DNA of 64,000 bases from assembly GCA_028673005.1 (NCBI GenBank), contig CM054116.1, forward strand, positions 32,646,854 through 32,710,853, in the 5' to 3' direction. Made by a program: the position numbers and the translations under genes. The notes below the pieces were generated by a model. That model made no database searches. It worked only from the letters and a program-made list of their open reading frames with translations, and had not been told where the DNA came from. This stretch comes from Tanypteryx hageni. Its lineage: Eukaryota > Arthropoda > Insecta > Odonata > Petaluridae. Shown here piece after piece: positions 11,843-23,759 of this stretch (the stretch's first letter is position 1; each line of letters opens with the position of its first letter).

Positions 11843-14105
11843 ACTATATACACATAAATTCACGTATTTATTACGAGCACAAATCAAATTTACTAAGCTT
11901 GTCATCACTGAAAGTGCGTAATTTATTGAAAGCTCCCGAAATGTTGCATTAAAATTGAAAATAACGAAAAATTCAATTTATGCGCTTTGAAAGCGGTCGC
12001 AGATCCGCTTCAAAAAAGATTTCCGTCACGATGTATTATAAAATTCAATTTCGTACTAACGTGAAAGGGGGAATGTTCCATTCAGACCATTGCTAAACAA
12101 AACGTTATTAGGCATATTCAACCCGGGATATTATATTGCTTTCGCATAAATTAAATGTTTTGTCGAACAAAAGCTTTCGAAGAGCGTAGAAATAAAAAAG
12201 AAAAACGTTAAATTCCTCTTTAAAACAATATATTAATTCGTTCAATCATTTTTTAAAACGAAGTTTATGCACACTTTTTCACGGTCATAGGATATCTGTC
12301 GTTATTAACCACAGCACGCATATACGGCTCCGAAGAATTTTATATAAAAAAATAAAGGGGTGGATCCATAAACTTTCCATGGGGGGAGGGCGATCGACCC
12401 ACCCCATCTTGAATATTCCACAGCCTACGACCCTTTATTCTGAAAATTCCTACCAGTCAGAATATTTCTTTCCCTTGCCTTATGGACATAATCTGCGGCG
12501 CAAAATCGAGGAATTCGGCGTGGAAAGTGTTTAAAAAAGCATAGAATGGAGGGCTCTCAAGTATTCGCCAATGAAACAATACCATGCGATTGACATATTA
12601 AATTTTGGAGTTTAATTTAAGAAATCAGAGAGAATACATCGTGAAGTTTTTCATAGACATAAAAGGCAACGCGAAATCACTTCTTTTTATGATAGACTGG
12701 CCTTGTAAGGTATTGTACGAAATCAATATACAATTGAAATGTGAGAAATGTAAAAGAAAGTTCCAAATTAAAAACAAATGGTAAATGTTATGAAATAAAG
12801 AGGTTAACGTGTTTGGCCTAAAAAAAAGCATATCGCGCCAAAAATAAAATACAATAATTTCAAATTATATTTAGCTAATTGTAAGTTAAAATATTTCGTG
12901 GCATGCTACGAATTTCAAGCTTCAGATTAATTTTAATTTCATGGCTTCAAATACAAATATTATTATAAACGGCGGTTAAAAATCCTTGTTTTTCTAATTT
13001 TAATTCTTTCATAAATAAACCGACCCTACGCAAAAAAACAGACAATATGGCTCTTTCATTTCCATTTCTTTGTCACAAAATAAAACATTCTTTGCGACAG
13101 CACGTGGGAACAGATAAAAAATGAGTTTCTTTGTAAATAAAGAAGATAAATTATAGTGAATAGGCATACATGATAAAGTAATAGCTCTAATGGATGCATA
13201 CAGACAAATCAGTATAAATATTCAATACAAGGACAAATAAATTATTACCTAAACGGAAATATTTCTCACTAAGTATGCATTAACTTATTGGTGGAAGCAA
13301 CACATAATGGAACTCGTCATGGCATTAACTAGGAGTAAATAGGTCATCTCAGAGGAACATATACATCAAATAACCTAAATTATCTCCATGTATCGCACCG
13401 CACCGTATTACTTATACGTAGGGAAATGTTTGCGATCGTGTGGAAAAATGCATAAATACGTATAACTCTGTTTTGAATTGAAACGGAGACTCTTCCTTTT
13501 TAATATATTTATTAAAAATTAGAGTATTTTTGTACTTCTGCGTCCATGACATTGGATAATCCTACATTAATAAATAATGGAGGGGACTATGGTGAAAATT
13601 AATATGGTAGAACTGTATAATTGTATGATTTACGGTACCACAAGAATCCTAAATTGTATCCTATAGACAAGAGCTCTGCAACCGGTGTGCTGTAACCGCG
13701 ATTAAATAATTGGTGTGTCATGATAAAATTGGAGTGTTTTATTATTTTCAAACTAATACAAATTAAAAGAATTTTTTATAAAGAGCGATTCTTGATGGTT
13801 GTATTTGTTATAATGATTCAATTACTTGAAAAGTACATCTTAAGCGGGTAATCAGTAATTACCACCCTTGAGTTATTTTATAATCCGACCGAAATATATA
13901 AACAATTTGAAAATGGAGGTTTCAGCCATAATCTGCTCCACCTATGTAGTAAAGGTGGTTATTTTATCCCAATTTTGTTAACTTTCTCCATTAAATTAGC
14001 CATGGGTGCTTGAAGCTGCCGTTGCCTAACAGAACAATGTTTTTAACGTGGCATCAACTCTTAATTAAGCCGACCCACTGGATACAGACGCCTTTAGCAG
14101 CCCTC
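11330..14105. other. unassigned AT-rich DNA
   Basis: No gene is supported. It contains the (AT)n tract near 11.8 kb. At 13676 the sequence CTCTGCAACCGGTGTGCTG followed by GGTGTGTCATG resembles the start of a hAT-derived repeat, without a matching right end. Confidence 0.4.
11768..11850. repeat. (AT)n microsatellite
   Basis: Almost pure alternating AT, interrupted by GTATATAAATAAAT at the left side and GTATAC at the right. It can extrude as a cruciform and is likely length-variable. Confidence 0.9.
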
Positions 14106-14114
14106 TCTCTACGC

Positions 14115-15889
14115 CAGTGTTTCCCAACCAGGGTTCGGCAAACCATCGTCAGGGGTTCCGCGAGAAATCAAAGAATAAATAAATTTTGAAATACCTCAAA
14201 AAATTTCAAATATCCCTCTAAATATCGCGAGAATTTTTGTCCGGCAATTGGCAATGCTGGAGTAATCTCCGTGCGCTACCAACTGCCTCTTTGTTTTGTT
14301 TTGGTCAGTTCGTATTTAAGGTTATATTTAGTTGTATTGTGTCTGCTACCAGATTGCTCGAGAAGGTTCTTTTTCTTTATTTAAAGAGTGACGATCGGGC
14401 AACCGAGTCAGTCTTGAGTGGACAGTTTCACGGATCTCAGCGATAGTGATACTCAGAGTGAATTATTTTTGGGAATGATTTCGCGATCGGTGTGAGCGTT
14501 ACGGTCGTTCGCTATTTTGTAGATTTGTAGTCTTTGCGTAGTTTTGTAATTAGCGTTTTTACCGAAACCGTGGTTGTTTTTGTGTATCTAAAATCCCACC
14601 CACGTAAAAATATTTTCACACTGCTGTTGAAGATTAAAATGTGTAAGTATATGAAAAGAAGGCGTCAGTGAAGGAGAGGACAGTGAAAATGAATCAAAAT
14701 TATTAGAGCCAAGTACGAGTAAAGCAGGAAGAGAAGTGACCGATATTACAAAAATTCGCCTTTACAATGACAGTTACTTGGCCATGGGTTTTACATGGAC
14801 TGGAGACGAAAAGTGCCCCGTTCCATGGCGCATTGTTTGCGGGAAGAAACTAACCAGCACAGCTATGGCCCCGGTCAAGTTAAATCGTCACTTCACTACT
14901 AATCACGTCCACTTATCAAATAAAACAGTTTATTACTTTCAACGACTTTTGGATTTACAAGGCAAACAACGTAGCGTTTTTTAAAAGAAGGTGAAAAGGC
15001 TCAAGAAGCAAGCTACTTAGTAGCTGATCTAGTTGCACAAAAAATGAAAAGTCATACTATTGCTGAAAGCCTAATAATGCCTGCTTGTAAAATAATAGTG
15101 AAAACAATGATAGGCAAAGAGGCTGAAAGTGAAATTGACAAAGTTTCTGTTTCAAATGATACCATTAGTAGGCGTGTGGATGACATGTCACATGACATTG
15201 AAGATGTCTTGTTTGAAATACTAAAAAATACTAACTTTGCTCTCCAAGTCGATGAGTCAACAGGCATAACATGTAAAGCTCAGCTGTTGGCATTCGTACG
15301 ATTTGAAAATGAAGGTGAAATAATGGAAAATTTTTGTTGTTGTAAATAGCTGCCAGAAATGACCAAAGGTCAAAACATTTTCAACATCTTGTCTTCTTAT
15401 TTGGAATCCTGTGGTTTGTCATGGGGACGGTTTGTTGGAATTTGCACTGATGGTGCCCCCTCAATGATAGGCTCAATAAAAGGCTTTGTTACACTCGTCA
15501 AAGAGAAAACCCTGATGTCATAACGACCCACTGCTTCCTCCACCGGGAAGTTCTTGTTTCAAAAACTATTGGGGAGGATTCAAAACAAGTTCTTGATGTA
15601 GCTGTGAACAATTTTATAAAGCAGCGCCCTCTTAAGTCACGTATGCTGTGTGAAAATAAGCAAAAAGACCATGTGACTCTCTTTATACACACCGAGGTTA
15701 GATGGCTTTCAAGAGAGAATGTTTTAACAAGGCTATTAGAGCTGCAAAAGCAACTACTGCTTTTCTTCAAAGATAATAATAAAGCCAGTTTTTCTGACTT
15801 TATTGAAGATACAAAATAGCTGCTGGTTCCTCGGGATATGAAAAATTATTTTAGGGGTTCCTCCTTGGGGAAAGGGTTGGGAATCACTA
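14115..15889 (+). mobile_element. hAT element, BED-finger type, inactive
   Basis: Termini are CAGTGTTTCCCAACC on the left and, on the other strand, TAGTGATTCCCAACC on the right. The flanking 8-mers CTCTACGC (14107-14114) and CTCTAAGC (15890-15897) differ at one position, which fixes the borders as a hAT insertion. The element is 1775 bp and encloses the broken transposase described separately. The terminal sequence is of the kind seen in hAT elements that gave rise to vertebrate ZBED and SCAN-domain genes (from memory). It is shorter than a complete element because the C-terminal dimerisation part is missing. Confidence 0.85.
14736..15819 (+). pseudogene. hAT transposase pseudogene (ZBED/FAM200-like)
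   Basis: Segments in at least two frames read as one hAT transposase. 14736-14963 gives the N-terminal zinc-finger region (KIRLYNDSYLAMGFTWTG, then CGKKL, then LNRHFTTNH). 15044-15349 gives NTNFALQVDESTGITCKAQ, with the first catalytic Asp in QVDEST. 15358-15525 gives VGICTDGAPSMIGS, with the second Asp in TDGAPSM. 15604-15819 gives HTEVRWLSREN. Stops and frameshifts separate them, and the hAT C-terminal dimerisation region with the catalytic Glu is absent. In the BED finger the usual C-x-x-C pair is W-R-I-V-C, so the first zinc cysteine is lost. It is inactive. The assignment is from motif memory, not a search. Confidence 0.85.
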
Positions 15890-15969
15890 CTCTAAGCTAT
15901 CCAAGTGTACGGAACACATGTTAATGTGTTAGTGATAGAAGTGTTTCACACAACTGAGAATTGAGCGAT

Positions 15970-16015
15970 CCTGTAAGCGTGATGTGGAATTAAAGAGTCT
16001 GAGGACCACTGCTGT
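15970..16015. mobile_element. hAT-like right terminus fragment
   Basis: GTCTGAGGACCACTGCTG reads CAGCAGTGGTCCTCAGAC on the other strand, the usual form of a hAT end. It lies about 100 bp beyond the element at 14115-15889. I cannot find its left partner. Confidence 0.35.
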
Positions 16016-16194
16016 AGGCAATAATAACCCGTTTTGGACCTTATAGCAGAAATGAGACGAGAGAGATAGAGCACACTCGCGTGCTACCGTGCCTTTATTT
16101 CTTTACATAAAACGTATATTATTTTAACCAAGAACACATTTAGGGTAGTTCCAGGAATTCTGAATTTTAGAAGTGCTCTACTATAGTTAGAAAT

Positions 16195-16990
16195 GTATAG
16201 GGTAAAGCGAGGAGGGATGACTGGGGTAGGAGAGATGACGCATCTCTAGTTTCCATAGTCATAAACAGGGGGCAGCAACGGCGGTCAGTGCAGCGTGAAC
16301 AGTAAAGGAGAAAGTACACGTTGACAAATTCATTCTTTAATGTGCAGAATTTTTGTGTGATTTACTAACGAATTTAAACCACAGCTGTTTTTGGTAAGTG
16401 CCTGAATTTTCATATATCATTTCTATTATTTTCATTTCGCATGTTTATCGTGGCAATAATGAAAAACTTGTTATCTGTAGATGAAGTTGGGTAGGTGGAC
16501 ACGCGGAATTATTACTTGTATATTGTTCCGCCATGTTTTGTCCGAAATAGAGGGTTCCGTCATCTACCCTAACATTTTAGGAGAGACGGCCGCTCGCGGA
16601 GGGAGGATACGACGCTGTTTTACTTTCTCATATACTTAACCTTGATCCGCCGGATTTAAATCTCGCCTGTAGGGTCTGGCTGTCGTATTTAATACGCAGC
16701 ATTTAAATTTTTTGCCGATTTCTGAATAAATGTACGTATCTCGTGAACTACTGATAGTATAATAATAAAATAAAAAGTATCTTCTTGCAGAAGCAATCTG
16801 CTGCTAACATTAGATACCGATTCAGCGTACATCGCAGAAAAGAAGAAGAAAAATAGTATCCAAGCACAGAAGCATGATGACAAAAAAGAAAGAAAAATTG
16901 CTGTTGGAGCTGCAGGAATTCATAAAACAAGAGAAAAAAGACGCTTAAAAAGTAAAACAAGAAAATCAATAAAAACAAACAAAATGGCTC
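16195..16990 (+). mobile_element. possible relic of a pogo-like element
   Basis: GGGTAAAGCGAGGAGGGATGAC and GGGGTAGGAGAGATGACGC at the left, and TCCGTCATCTACCCTA at 16558, are similar to one another in inverted or direct orientation. Around 16780-16990 a plus-strand frame is rich in Lys, Glu and Arg (KKKEKLLLELQEFIKQEKKD), the kind of charged coiled coil found near the end of pogo/Tigger transposases. No catalytic motif survives. Low confidence. Confidence 0.25.
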
Positions 16991-16999
16991 ATATAAGAA

Positions 17000-18300
17000 A
17001 AAAAGATTCGGTGGTTTCCCAGAACGAGAAGGAACGTCCTGCTATCGCTCGCTAAGACTCCTGAATCTGCATGCACTCCGCATCACCAAATTCGAGGAGT
17101 AATTGGCAAGACAGGAACACGAGGAGTGTCAGACCGTTATGGGATCAGCAATAGTCATTCCACGAGTCACTACGACCGTTAGCATTTCGATCACGTGCAA
17201 GGCAGGAGGGCGAGAGGGGGGTAGGGGGGGGGAGTCAGAGAATAAAGCATGGAGGAAATGATTTACTTTTGTCAAACATTTCGGAAGTGAATCGAGTGAG
17301 CGCATAAAAACTTACTAAACTTTAAAAGAAATTATCATTTATGAAAATAAATGGATGGCAGGAGAGTTTCATTCATTCTTTTATTGTTCGTAATGGATGA
17401 ACAGCAAAAAGTAATATAAATATAATAATGATAATATAAAAAGTTCTTTAACATAATTCCCGATAAATAATTTTCACTTGTCATAAAAGCGCTGCGTTTT
17501 TGCATTTTTTACATAAACGGGATTCAGTATCACTATTTACGCTCAGAACTGACGAGCCAAGTAGATATTTAAACTCCAAACATCTCAACTGCATAAATAG
17601 GTTTGATTAATTTCCACGTTCAGCCCTTCACGAGTTAAAAGCACGTTCGCAGTTTTACAGCATCAGATGAGTTAGCCTCTCCGGTCATTTATTAAAAACA
17701 TAATCAGTGAGATAGACATTGGGGCGAGCTGCTTATTAGTCAGCATTCCCTGTGCCCCGTAAGATAAATAGGAAACCATTTCGGACAACACTCTCTCTGC
17801 GAAAGATTAAATAAATACGACGGGTATGTCGACGAAATGTAACGCGAATGACGCATTTATTATTAAAATAAACAAAAGAGGACGACACCGTGACTCGATG
17901 ATTACAGTCAACGTAAATGAAAATATTGTTCAACAAACTTCCAGCCTAAAGATAAATATTTACGTCGTATCTGTTAATTTCAACGAATTCGTCGCCGCGT
18001 CTCCCGTTTCTGCAAGCAAGGCTTTATCGCCTGAGGAGCGCGTGTTGAAACAGATAGCGGCTCGCGTTGCCCCTCAAAGTCGCGCAGACGAATGGAAGCC
18101 TTCCCTTTTCGACACGAGTTCATTAGCACCTCCCACAATACGTTTCCGATACCATTCCATTCGGATTAGATTAGAAGTCGCGTCCGACATGCGATGCATA
18201 GTCTTCAACCTTTCCTATCCTATCCGATACCGATGCACTCGCTGCGGGCGATACGCGTGCTCTGAACAACACTGCCATGCACGATGTATGTATGTGGCGC
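17000..18300. other. unassigned DNA with one 161-codon open frame
   Basis: The longest plus-strand frame here is 17826-18311. It has no recognisable domain, its C-terminal part is Cys/Arg/Tyr-rich without ordered spacing, and it runs into a purine-rich tract. I see no splice or promoter context that would make it a gene. A G-rich run lies near 17210-17235. Confidence 0.3.
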
Positions 18301-18304
18301 TTAA

Positions 18305-18725
18305 CAGCTGAAAAGGAAGACGAGGAGAGAGGCGAGCTCGCGTTTGGGAGGAGGAGGAGAGGGAGGAGGGAGGGGAAGGAGGGAGAAGGAGGAGAGGGAG
18401 GGGGAGAGAGGCAGACGCGAAGGAGCGCGGTGCCGCGCCACGCTCAGCCGCTCACGCGACATGCAGCCCTCTGTATTGAGGAGTGAAGCCGCAAATGGAG
18501 TATCGGGGCGCGAAAGAGGGAGCGTGTTAAGTGAAGAAGCGTGTAAAATAAGTCTGACTGACGGAGATGAAGCAGTGAGAGAGGGAGAGGGCTGGGGAGG
18601 CGCGAGATGCGTCTCCGCCTGAGGGAAAAGGAGACGAAGGAGAGGAAAACGATCGGAGAGAGAAAGAGAGAGAGTGAGGAGGGAAGAGGATGTCGGAAAA
18701 AGTCGATGGAGAGGTACAGAGAGAA
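18305..18725 (+). repeat. purine-rich low-complexity tract
   Basis: GGAGGAGGAGAGGGAGG-like units on the plus strand, strongest at 18340-18420, fading by 18720. Long Ser/Leu/Pro frames on the minus strand (up to 184 codons) are compositional. Confidence 0.65.
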
Positions 18726-18859
18726 TGATGGAGGTGTCGGGGAATTCGAAGGAAAGAGAACAAATGCGAAGTCGGCGAATATAAAGGACGTTGACGTTTT
18801 TAAGAGCCGAGTGACAATAAGAAAGCACTAGTGCAAAGCGAAACTTAAAATCCAAAATA

Positions 18860-19750
18860 CGTAGCTCATTTTTATTCTACAACAGAAGAGGGATCTCAAG
18901 TAGAGGCGGTTTATAGTTTAAGCATATTATCTAGTCTCTTCTTAGAAAATACGTTCATCCAATTCGAAATCCTTCTATTTCTTCCTATGACCATGTTGTT
19001 GCTTTTGACATGAACGTATACTTCATTGAGAGGATTCGAAGGCATAAAATACCGTAAATTGTTAATGAAACCTAAGACTCTTTAATTTAACAAACGAGTA
19101 AAAACATGAAAAATTTATCAGCCAGTACTATTAAGTGCAGATCTCTTCAATTGGTTTCCATTTAAAAATTCATTAAATCACATCATCATATCATTACTTA
19201 AGAGAAATATAAGCATATACGTATTCGTTTAGAAAAAGTTAGGAAAGTGTAGAGAGTGTCAGAAATAGGTGCGTTTCGTGCAATGAATTTGAAACTAAAC
19301 TATATAGTTTGAAGGAACGCATACCACGACCCGATTATGTCTTACTGTCTCCTAAAAACTTCTTCCTAACCTAAGTTGCCGCATTTATAAACTTATTTAC
19401 GTAATTTTAGTATAATGACTAAATACTGAGAAACAATATATAAAAATGATGCCAGGGAGGTATTAAATTTTCTATTTTCCGATTTATTTTCTATTCAGTT
19501 TTAATCGATCAAACAATCGAAAATTATTTTTTAAATACCTTACTTGAGTTTAGGAGTTGTTATGTAATCTTAACGATCACGTTAATTAATTTGTCGTAAA
19601 TTATCCATTTCCTTTCACTTACAAAAAGGTTTTGCGTGCACGAAAGAAAAATAGTAATAGTAGTATTTACGTCCATTTATTCGTCGCAGATAATCTATTT
19701 CCTTTTATTTACTATATGCTGTGTGCGCAAGAAAGGAAAAACGTATTTAC
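18860..19750. other. unassigned AT-rich DNA
   Basis: Nothing I can support on either strand. Confidence 0.4.
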
Positions 19751-19753
19751 GTA

Positions 19754-22606
19754 AGGGAAGTGCGCCTAATTTGTACCACTGCCTAAATTCGTTCCCGTAT
19801 ATACAGTGTTACAGCACCTCTGACGGCATAATGACAAACTAGGGTGCACGTGGGTCATGAGTTTCGTGGCGATAGATTCTGTCGTTTTTGTGTGGTGACC
19901 TGTTTTTCTAAAAATGCTCCTTGGTTATTAATTTTTGTGGTCTTCTCTTACTACGTGTACAATCTCCATCATATGTAAGTAGAATTTGCATATTGCCTTC
20001 CAGCAGTGCTATTTTTAGCTATAAAACTAGCTATAATCAAAGTAGTGCTGTTCATCCCAACCTGAGATTCGCCTTTGTTTGTTCAAAATGGCGCTTTTGC
20101 CTATATTGTACCGGAACGGTTTTCCTAAATTGTACCACATTCTCAGTGGTACAATTTAGGCTAATGCACAGCGATTTTATTTTCAGATGGCAAACAAAGG
20201 AAAGAAATACGGTCAATGGACGGAGGAAGACATGGAAAGGGCCACGATGACGTTCAGGAATAAACGCTGTGTGCCGAACATATGGTGTTTCGAAACCTAC
20301 TCTGAAGCGTTGACTGGAAGGAAAAAATATTTATGCGTATGATAGCAAAAAGATTTTTGGACGACCCCAAGATTTACCGCCATAACTTGAAGAACAGTTA
20401 GCTAAGCATGCTTAGATGTTTTTTGGACTAAGTAGGGATGACCTTAAAAAGCTGGCTTTCGAAATTGTTGAAGCAAATGAAATATCTCACCGGTTTAATA
20501 GCGAGAAAAGGACGGCAGGTGGTACTATTGGTGGTGGTACTATTCTTTTTTATCACGGCATCCTGAGCTGTCACTAAGGGCCTCTGAGGCTACATCCATG
20601 GCTAGAGTCTCAGGATTTACGAGGGAGAGAGTAAAAAAATGCTTTTATGGATTGATGAAAATAATTTTCAAGCTACCGACATTTTCAACATGGACGAGAC
20701 CGCTCTGTCTACTATCCAGAAACCACGAAAGGTTCTTGCACTAAAAGGGAAACATCAGGTTTGAGCGATAACCGGTGGCGAGAGGGGTGTAACAACAACC
20801 TGAATTTGCTGCATGAGTGCATCTGGTGTCTACTTGCCTCCCATGCTTGTGTTTAAAGGTCTACGCTTCAAACCAGAATGGAAAATCGGAGCTCCCCCAG
20901 GCACCGCCATTGCTTTGTCTGAAAACGGTTGGAGCAATGAAGATATTTTCCTGGAATGGCTGAAACATTTTGTCGTCTTTATCAGGCCGACTACAGAGAG
21001 AAAGACTATTTTAACCCTCGATGGACATACGAGCCACACAAAAAAAACTTAAAAGCAATAACCTACGCAAAAGAAAATGGCATAATAATGCTTTCCCTGC
21101 CGGCCCATACTACTCACAAACTCCAACCACTTGATGTGAGTTTTTTAAGCCACTTCAAACGTATCTCAGTGAAGCGGCTGATAGGTACATCCGAACAAAC
21201 AAAGAGAAAATAACCACGTCTCACATCAGCTTACTTCTTTCTGAGAGCTTTGGGAGAGCAGCAACTGTAGCTACAGCAGTCAATGGTTATAGGAAATGTG
21301 GGATCTGGCCTCTGGACAGGAACGTCTTCGTGGATGCCGATTTTGCAGTTTTTCTCTGCTCAACAACTGACAGTCCAGAAGCAAGGAAGGACAACGCCGG
21401 AGAAGATGTGAGTCCTTCTGTCTCTCAGCCAGCGCAAGACCGCCAAGATCCACCTGTTGTTGTCATTCTTCATGATCAAGTTAGGCCAACCAGAATTTTA
21501 AAATCAGTAGAGAAAATATCTCCTCTTCCGGATGTCATAGGCCTTAACAGGCCAAAGCGGGTACAATCCTCAACTGTAGAAGTACTAACAAGTAGTCCCT
21601 ACAAAAATAATTTAGCTACGAAGAAGAACTTGAGTTTTCTTCTAGGAGGCTCTCAAAGGCATCGAAAAAAATAAATTTTTACGACAGTGACAGCCAAGAT
21701 AGGCCTAAGAGCAATTCAGTTAAGCGAGATGAAACTAAAGAACCATGGTACTGTAATATTTGTGAACTAGACAAGCAAGAAAACATGCTTGTGTGTCTCC
21801 ATTGTCGTCATTGGTAGCATGAAGTTTGCGCAGTAGTAAAACCAAGCTTGAAACTTTTTCACTGTTCATCATGCGTAGGCCGAGGCCCTAAACTGAAAGT
21901 GCCCAAAAATCAATCACGTAAATAGGCCAAATAAGTAGGTTAACTGGAACTTCCTTTAATCATATTTCTTTTTCATTTACATTATTTATGCAATTCAAGT
22001 ATTTTAGAAAAAAAGAAACAGGCGTCAATATGTATTCATTAATTTAAATGTGGATTCAGATTTTATTTAGTAGCTGAAAGTTTGTTTCAGTTTTAGCCTA
22101 TATGTGTTTTTGCAAGTTAAATATTTTCTTTTTAGAGTTTAACAGTTTGTTTCATTTTTTACTATAACTTAATTCACTAAGCATATATATAAGCCTGCAC
22201 CATTTTTTGAACTCTATTATTTTTATGTTAATAACGTTTTTCCTATTTTTCGTTTTATGTCACTTTTCTCACATTTTTTTGTATTTCAAGATTTTCATAT
22301 GTGACTTGTGTAATAAAAGTGGTACACACTAGTGAAATTTGTTACTCATAACATCTTAAAAACTAATTGATTGTTTAAAGGTCCAATTTAGGAACAATGT
22401 ACAATTTAGGAAAATAAGTGGTACAATTTATGCAAAAGATTTTCAACTACCGAATTTGTAAGCGTTTGGTAAAACCTCTGTTGTAATTTTATTTACAAAG
22501 TTTTTAATTGCTTTTTTCACCTTCCCGAGAAAAAAATCAATTTACTTGATTAAATTCCAAGAAAATGGGACTTATTTTTAGTGGCACAATATAGGCCCAC
22601 CTCCCC
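19754..22606 (+). mobile_element. pogo-like (Tc1/mariner superfamily) element, inactive
   Basis: The first bases, AGGGAAGTGCGCCTAATTTG then TACCACT, match the other-strand reading of the right end, GGGGAGGTGGGCCTATATTG then TGCCACT, at most positions over 27 bp. TA lies directly outside each end (19752-19753 and 22607-22608), the target duplication of this superfamily. The phrase TACAATTTAGG or a close variant recurs just inside both ends (20105-20165 and 22383-22435), in both orientations on the left, and looks like a subterminal binding-site array. The transposase inside is broken. Length 2853 bp is normal for an autonomous pogo-like element. Confidence 0.85.
20188..21925 (+). pseudogene. 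pogo-like transposase with C-terminal PHD-type finger, broken
   Basis: The frame opening at 20188 gives a psq-type helix-turn-helix start (YGQWTEEDMERATMTF). Pieces of the DDE_1 catalytic domain follow: NMDETALST near 20690 (first Asp), LTLDGHTSHT near 21012 (second Asp), and HKLQPLDVSFLSHFKR near 21115 (third Asp). Near 21745-21890 comes CNIC, then CLHC-RHW-stop-HEVC, then HCSSC, the C4HC3 spacing of a PHD finger with a TAG replacing the codon after Trp. At least three frame changes and several stops make it inactive. The open piece 21330-21674 is the linker between DDE and PHD parts. The domain order matches the element at 51929-53557. Confidence 0.85.
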
Positions 22607-22665
22607 TATGTATAGCAGATCTTGTTTACTACAGTTGCAACGAAGATTGTTTTCGATGGCAACAA

Positions 22666-23378
22666 TAAAAAAATCTGATGTAGTAACCACATGACTTTCT
22701 CCATATCTGTAATATTTCTAAAAATACCAAATAGGTTACATAATAATAAATATTTTAAGAAACTGCGAGAAAATTTTAGACTTTATAAAGAACAGAAATA
22801 AACTCAAACCATAGCCTTCTGATATTGGAAATAGCCACAAAGCTCCAACAATTAAGAAAAGAAAAAGGAGCGTTACTAATTGTAAGACGTAACAGCGTCA
22901 ATTGTTAACAATAGTCGTCGGTAGGAGGCGTGGTGGTGGCAGCTAAAAATATAAGGTATCTCTTAAGCAATGCATTATATGGGAAAATGTTTCAAACAAA
23001 GGATGTAGAAAGTTAAATTTCCTACAACTTTTATTCCAATACATTTTTACATTTATCAAATAGTAAAGCAAACATCTCAACATAACGGATGACAAGAGTA
23101 AACACCCACTTCCGGTTGACCGATGTTTACCAAAAACTAATCAGCTCTTGTGGCTTTCATAAAAATATTAAATATAAAATTTCTCGTTGACCTGATTAAT
23201 AGTTTTTGAGTTAGAGTACCCACAAAAAGGCTATTACATACACACACACACAGACATGATCGAGAAAATGGTCAAAACTTGTTCAGGGGACCTCAAAACG
23301 TGTATTTCCGTTGAAATCTCGAAGTTGATTTTTTCATGAAAACAATACTTTCCCCTATACTACGTATGGAGAAAGTAA
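22666..23378 (-). mobile_element. Helentron-like non-autonomous element, copy A
   Basis: Member of a four-copy family. On the minus strand it starts with ACTTTCTCCATA-like sequence (23365-23376 reverse) and ends with the inverse motif ATATGGAGAAAGT (22694-22706 reverse), then a short hairpin and CAGATTTTT. The hairpin and the run of T lie only outside the 3' motif, so the ends are asymmetric. A (CA)n microsatellite lies near 23240. Subterminal inverted repeats plus a 3' hairpin and insertion at T-rich sites are the hallmarks of Helentron-derived elements (DINE-1-type). No coding sequence. Confidence 0.6.
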
Positions 23379-23389
23379 AAACCACGTTA

Positions 23390-23555
23390 AATAATTTATA
23401 ACGCCAAAGACAATTACGGCTTTCTTGTTTGATTTTATTGAAAATGGCTACTACAACGATAAAAATTTATAGAGAAAGAAATACTTTACTTGACTAGATC
23501 TACAAAGTTTGTTTAAAAATTTTTGGTACGACCGACATTTTACAAAGTATGACGG
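23390..23555. other. unassigned DNA
   Basis: No feature seen. Confidence 0.3.
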
Positions 23556-23559
23556 AAAG

Positions 23560-23745
23560 TTCGTTCTTTGTTTCCAGTAAGGTGGCAGTCTTGATCCGGT
23601 TATGCGAATCGTTTACATAATTTTCTTATCGGCCTTGTCCATAAGTACTTAACGCCAAATTTCATCCAAATCCGTCCGTTAGAATCTGAGAACGTACGGA
23701 CGTACGGACGGATAAACCGAAGCTAATAAGAGCTCACGCTGGAAA
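23560..23745 (+). mobile_element. retroelement 3'-tail-like sequence with ACGGACGT repeats
   Basis: AATTTCATCCAAATCCGTCC followed by GAGAACGTACGGACGTACGG resembles the conserved end of repeats whose 3' side reads 'aaatttcat..aaatc.gt' and finishes in a short tandem repeat. A similar arrangement occurs at 26665-26745. The family cannot be named from this short piece. Confidence 0.35.
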
Positions 23746-23759
23746 CGAAACGCACCTAA

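Noticed and set aside
17826..18311. 161-codon plus-strand frame
   Set aside because: No domain, no conserved motif, and it ends in a purine-rich low-complexity region.
18301..18855. 184-codon minus-strand frame, the longest non-transposon frame near 18 kb
   Set aside because: Ser/Leu/Pro-rich product of a purine tract, with no domain and no start or splice context.
22666..23378. Interpretation of the four-copy family as a simple TIR MITE
   Set aside because: The hairpin and CAGATTTTT lie outside only one of the two inverted motifs in all copies and no target duplication is evident.
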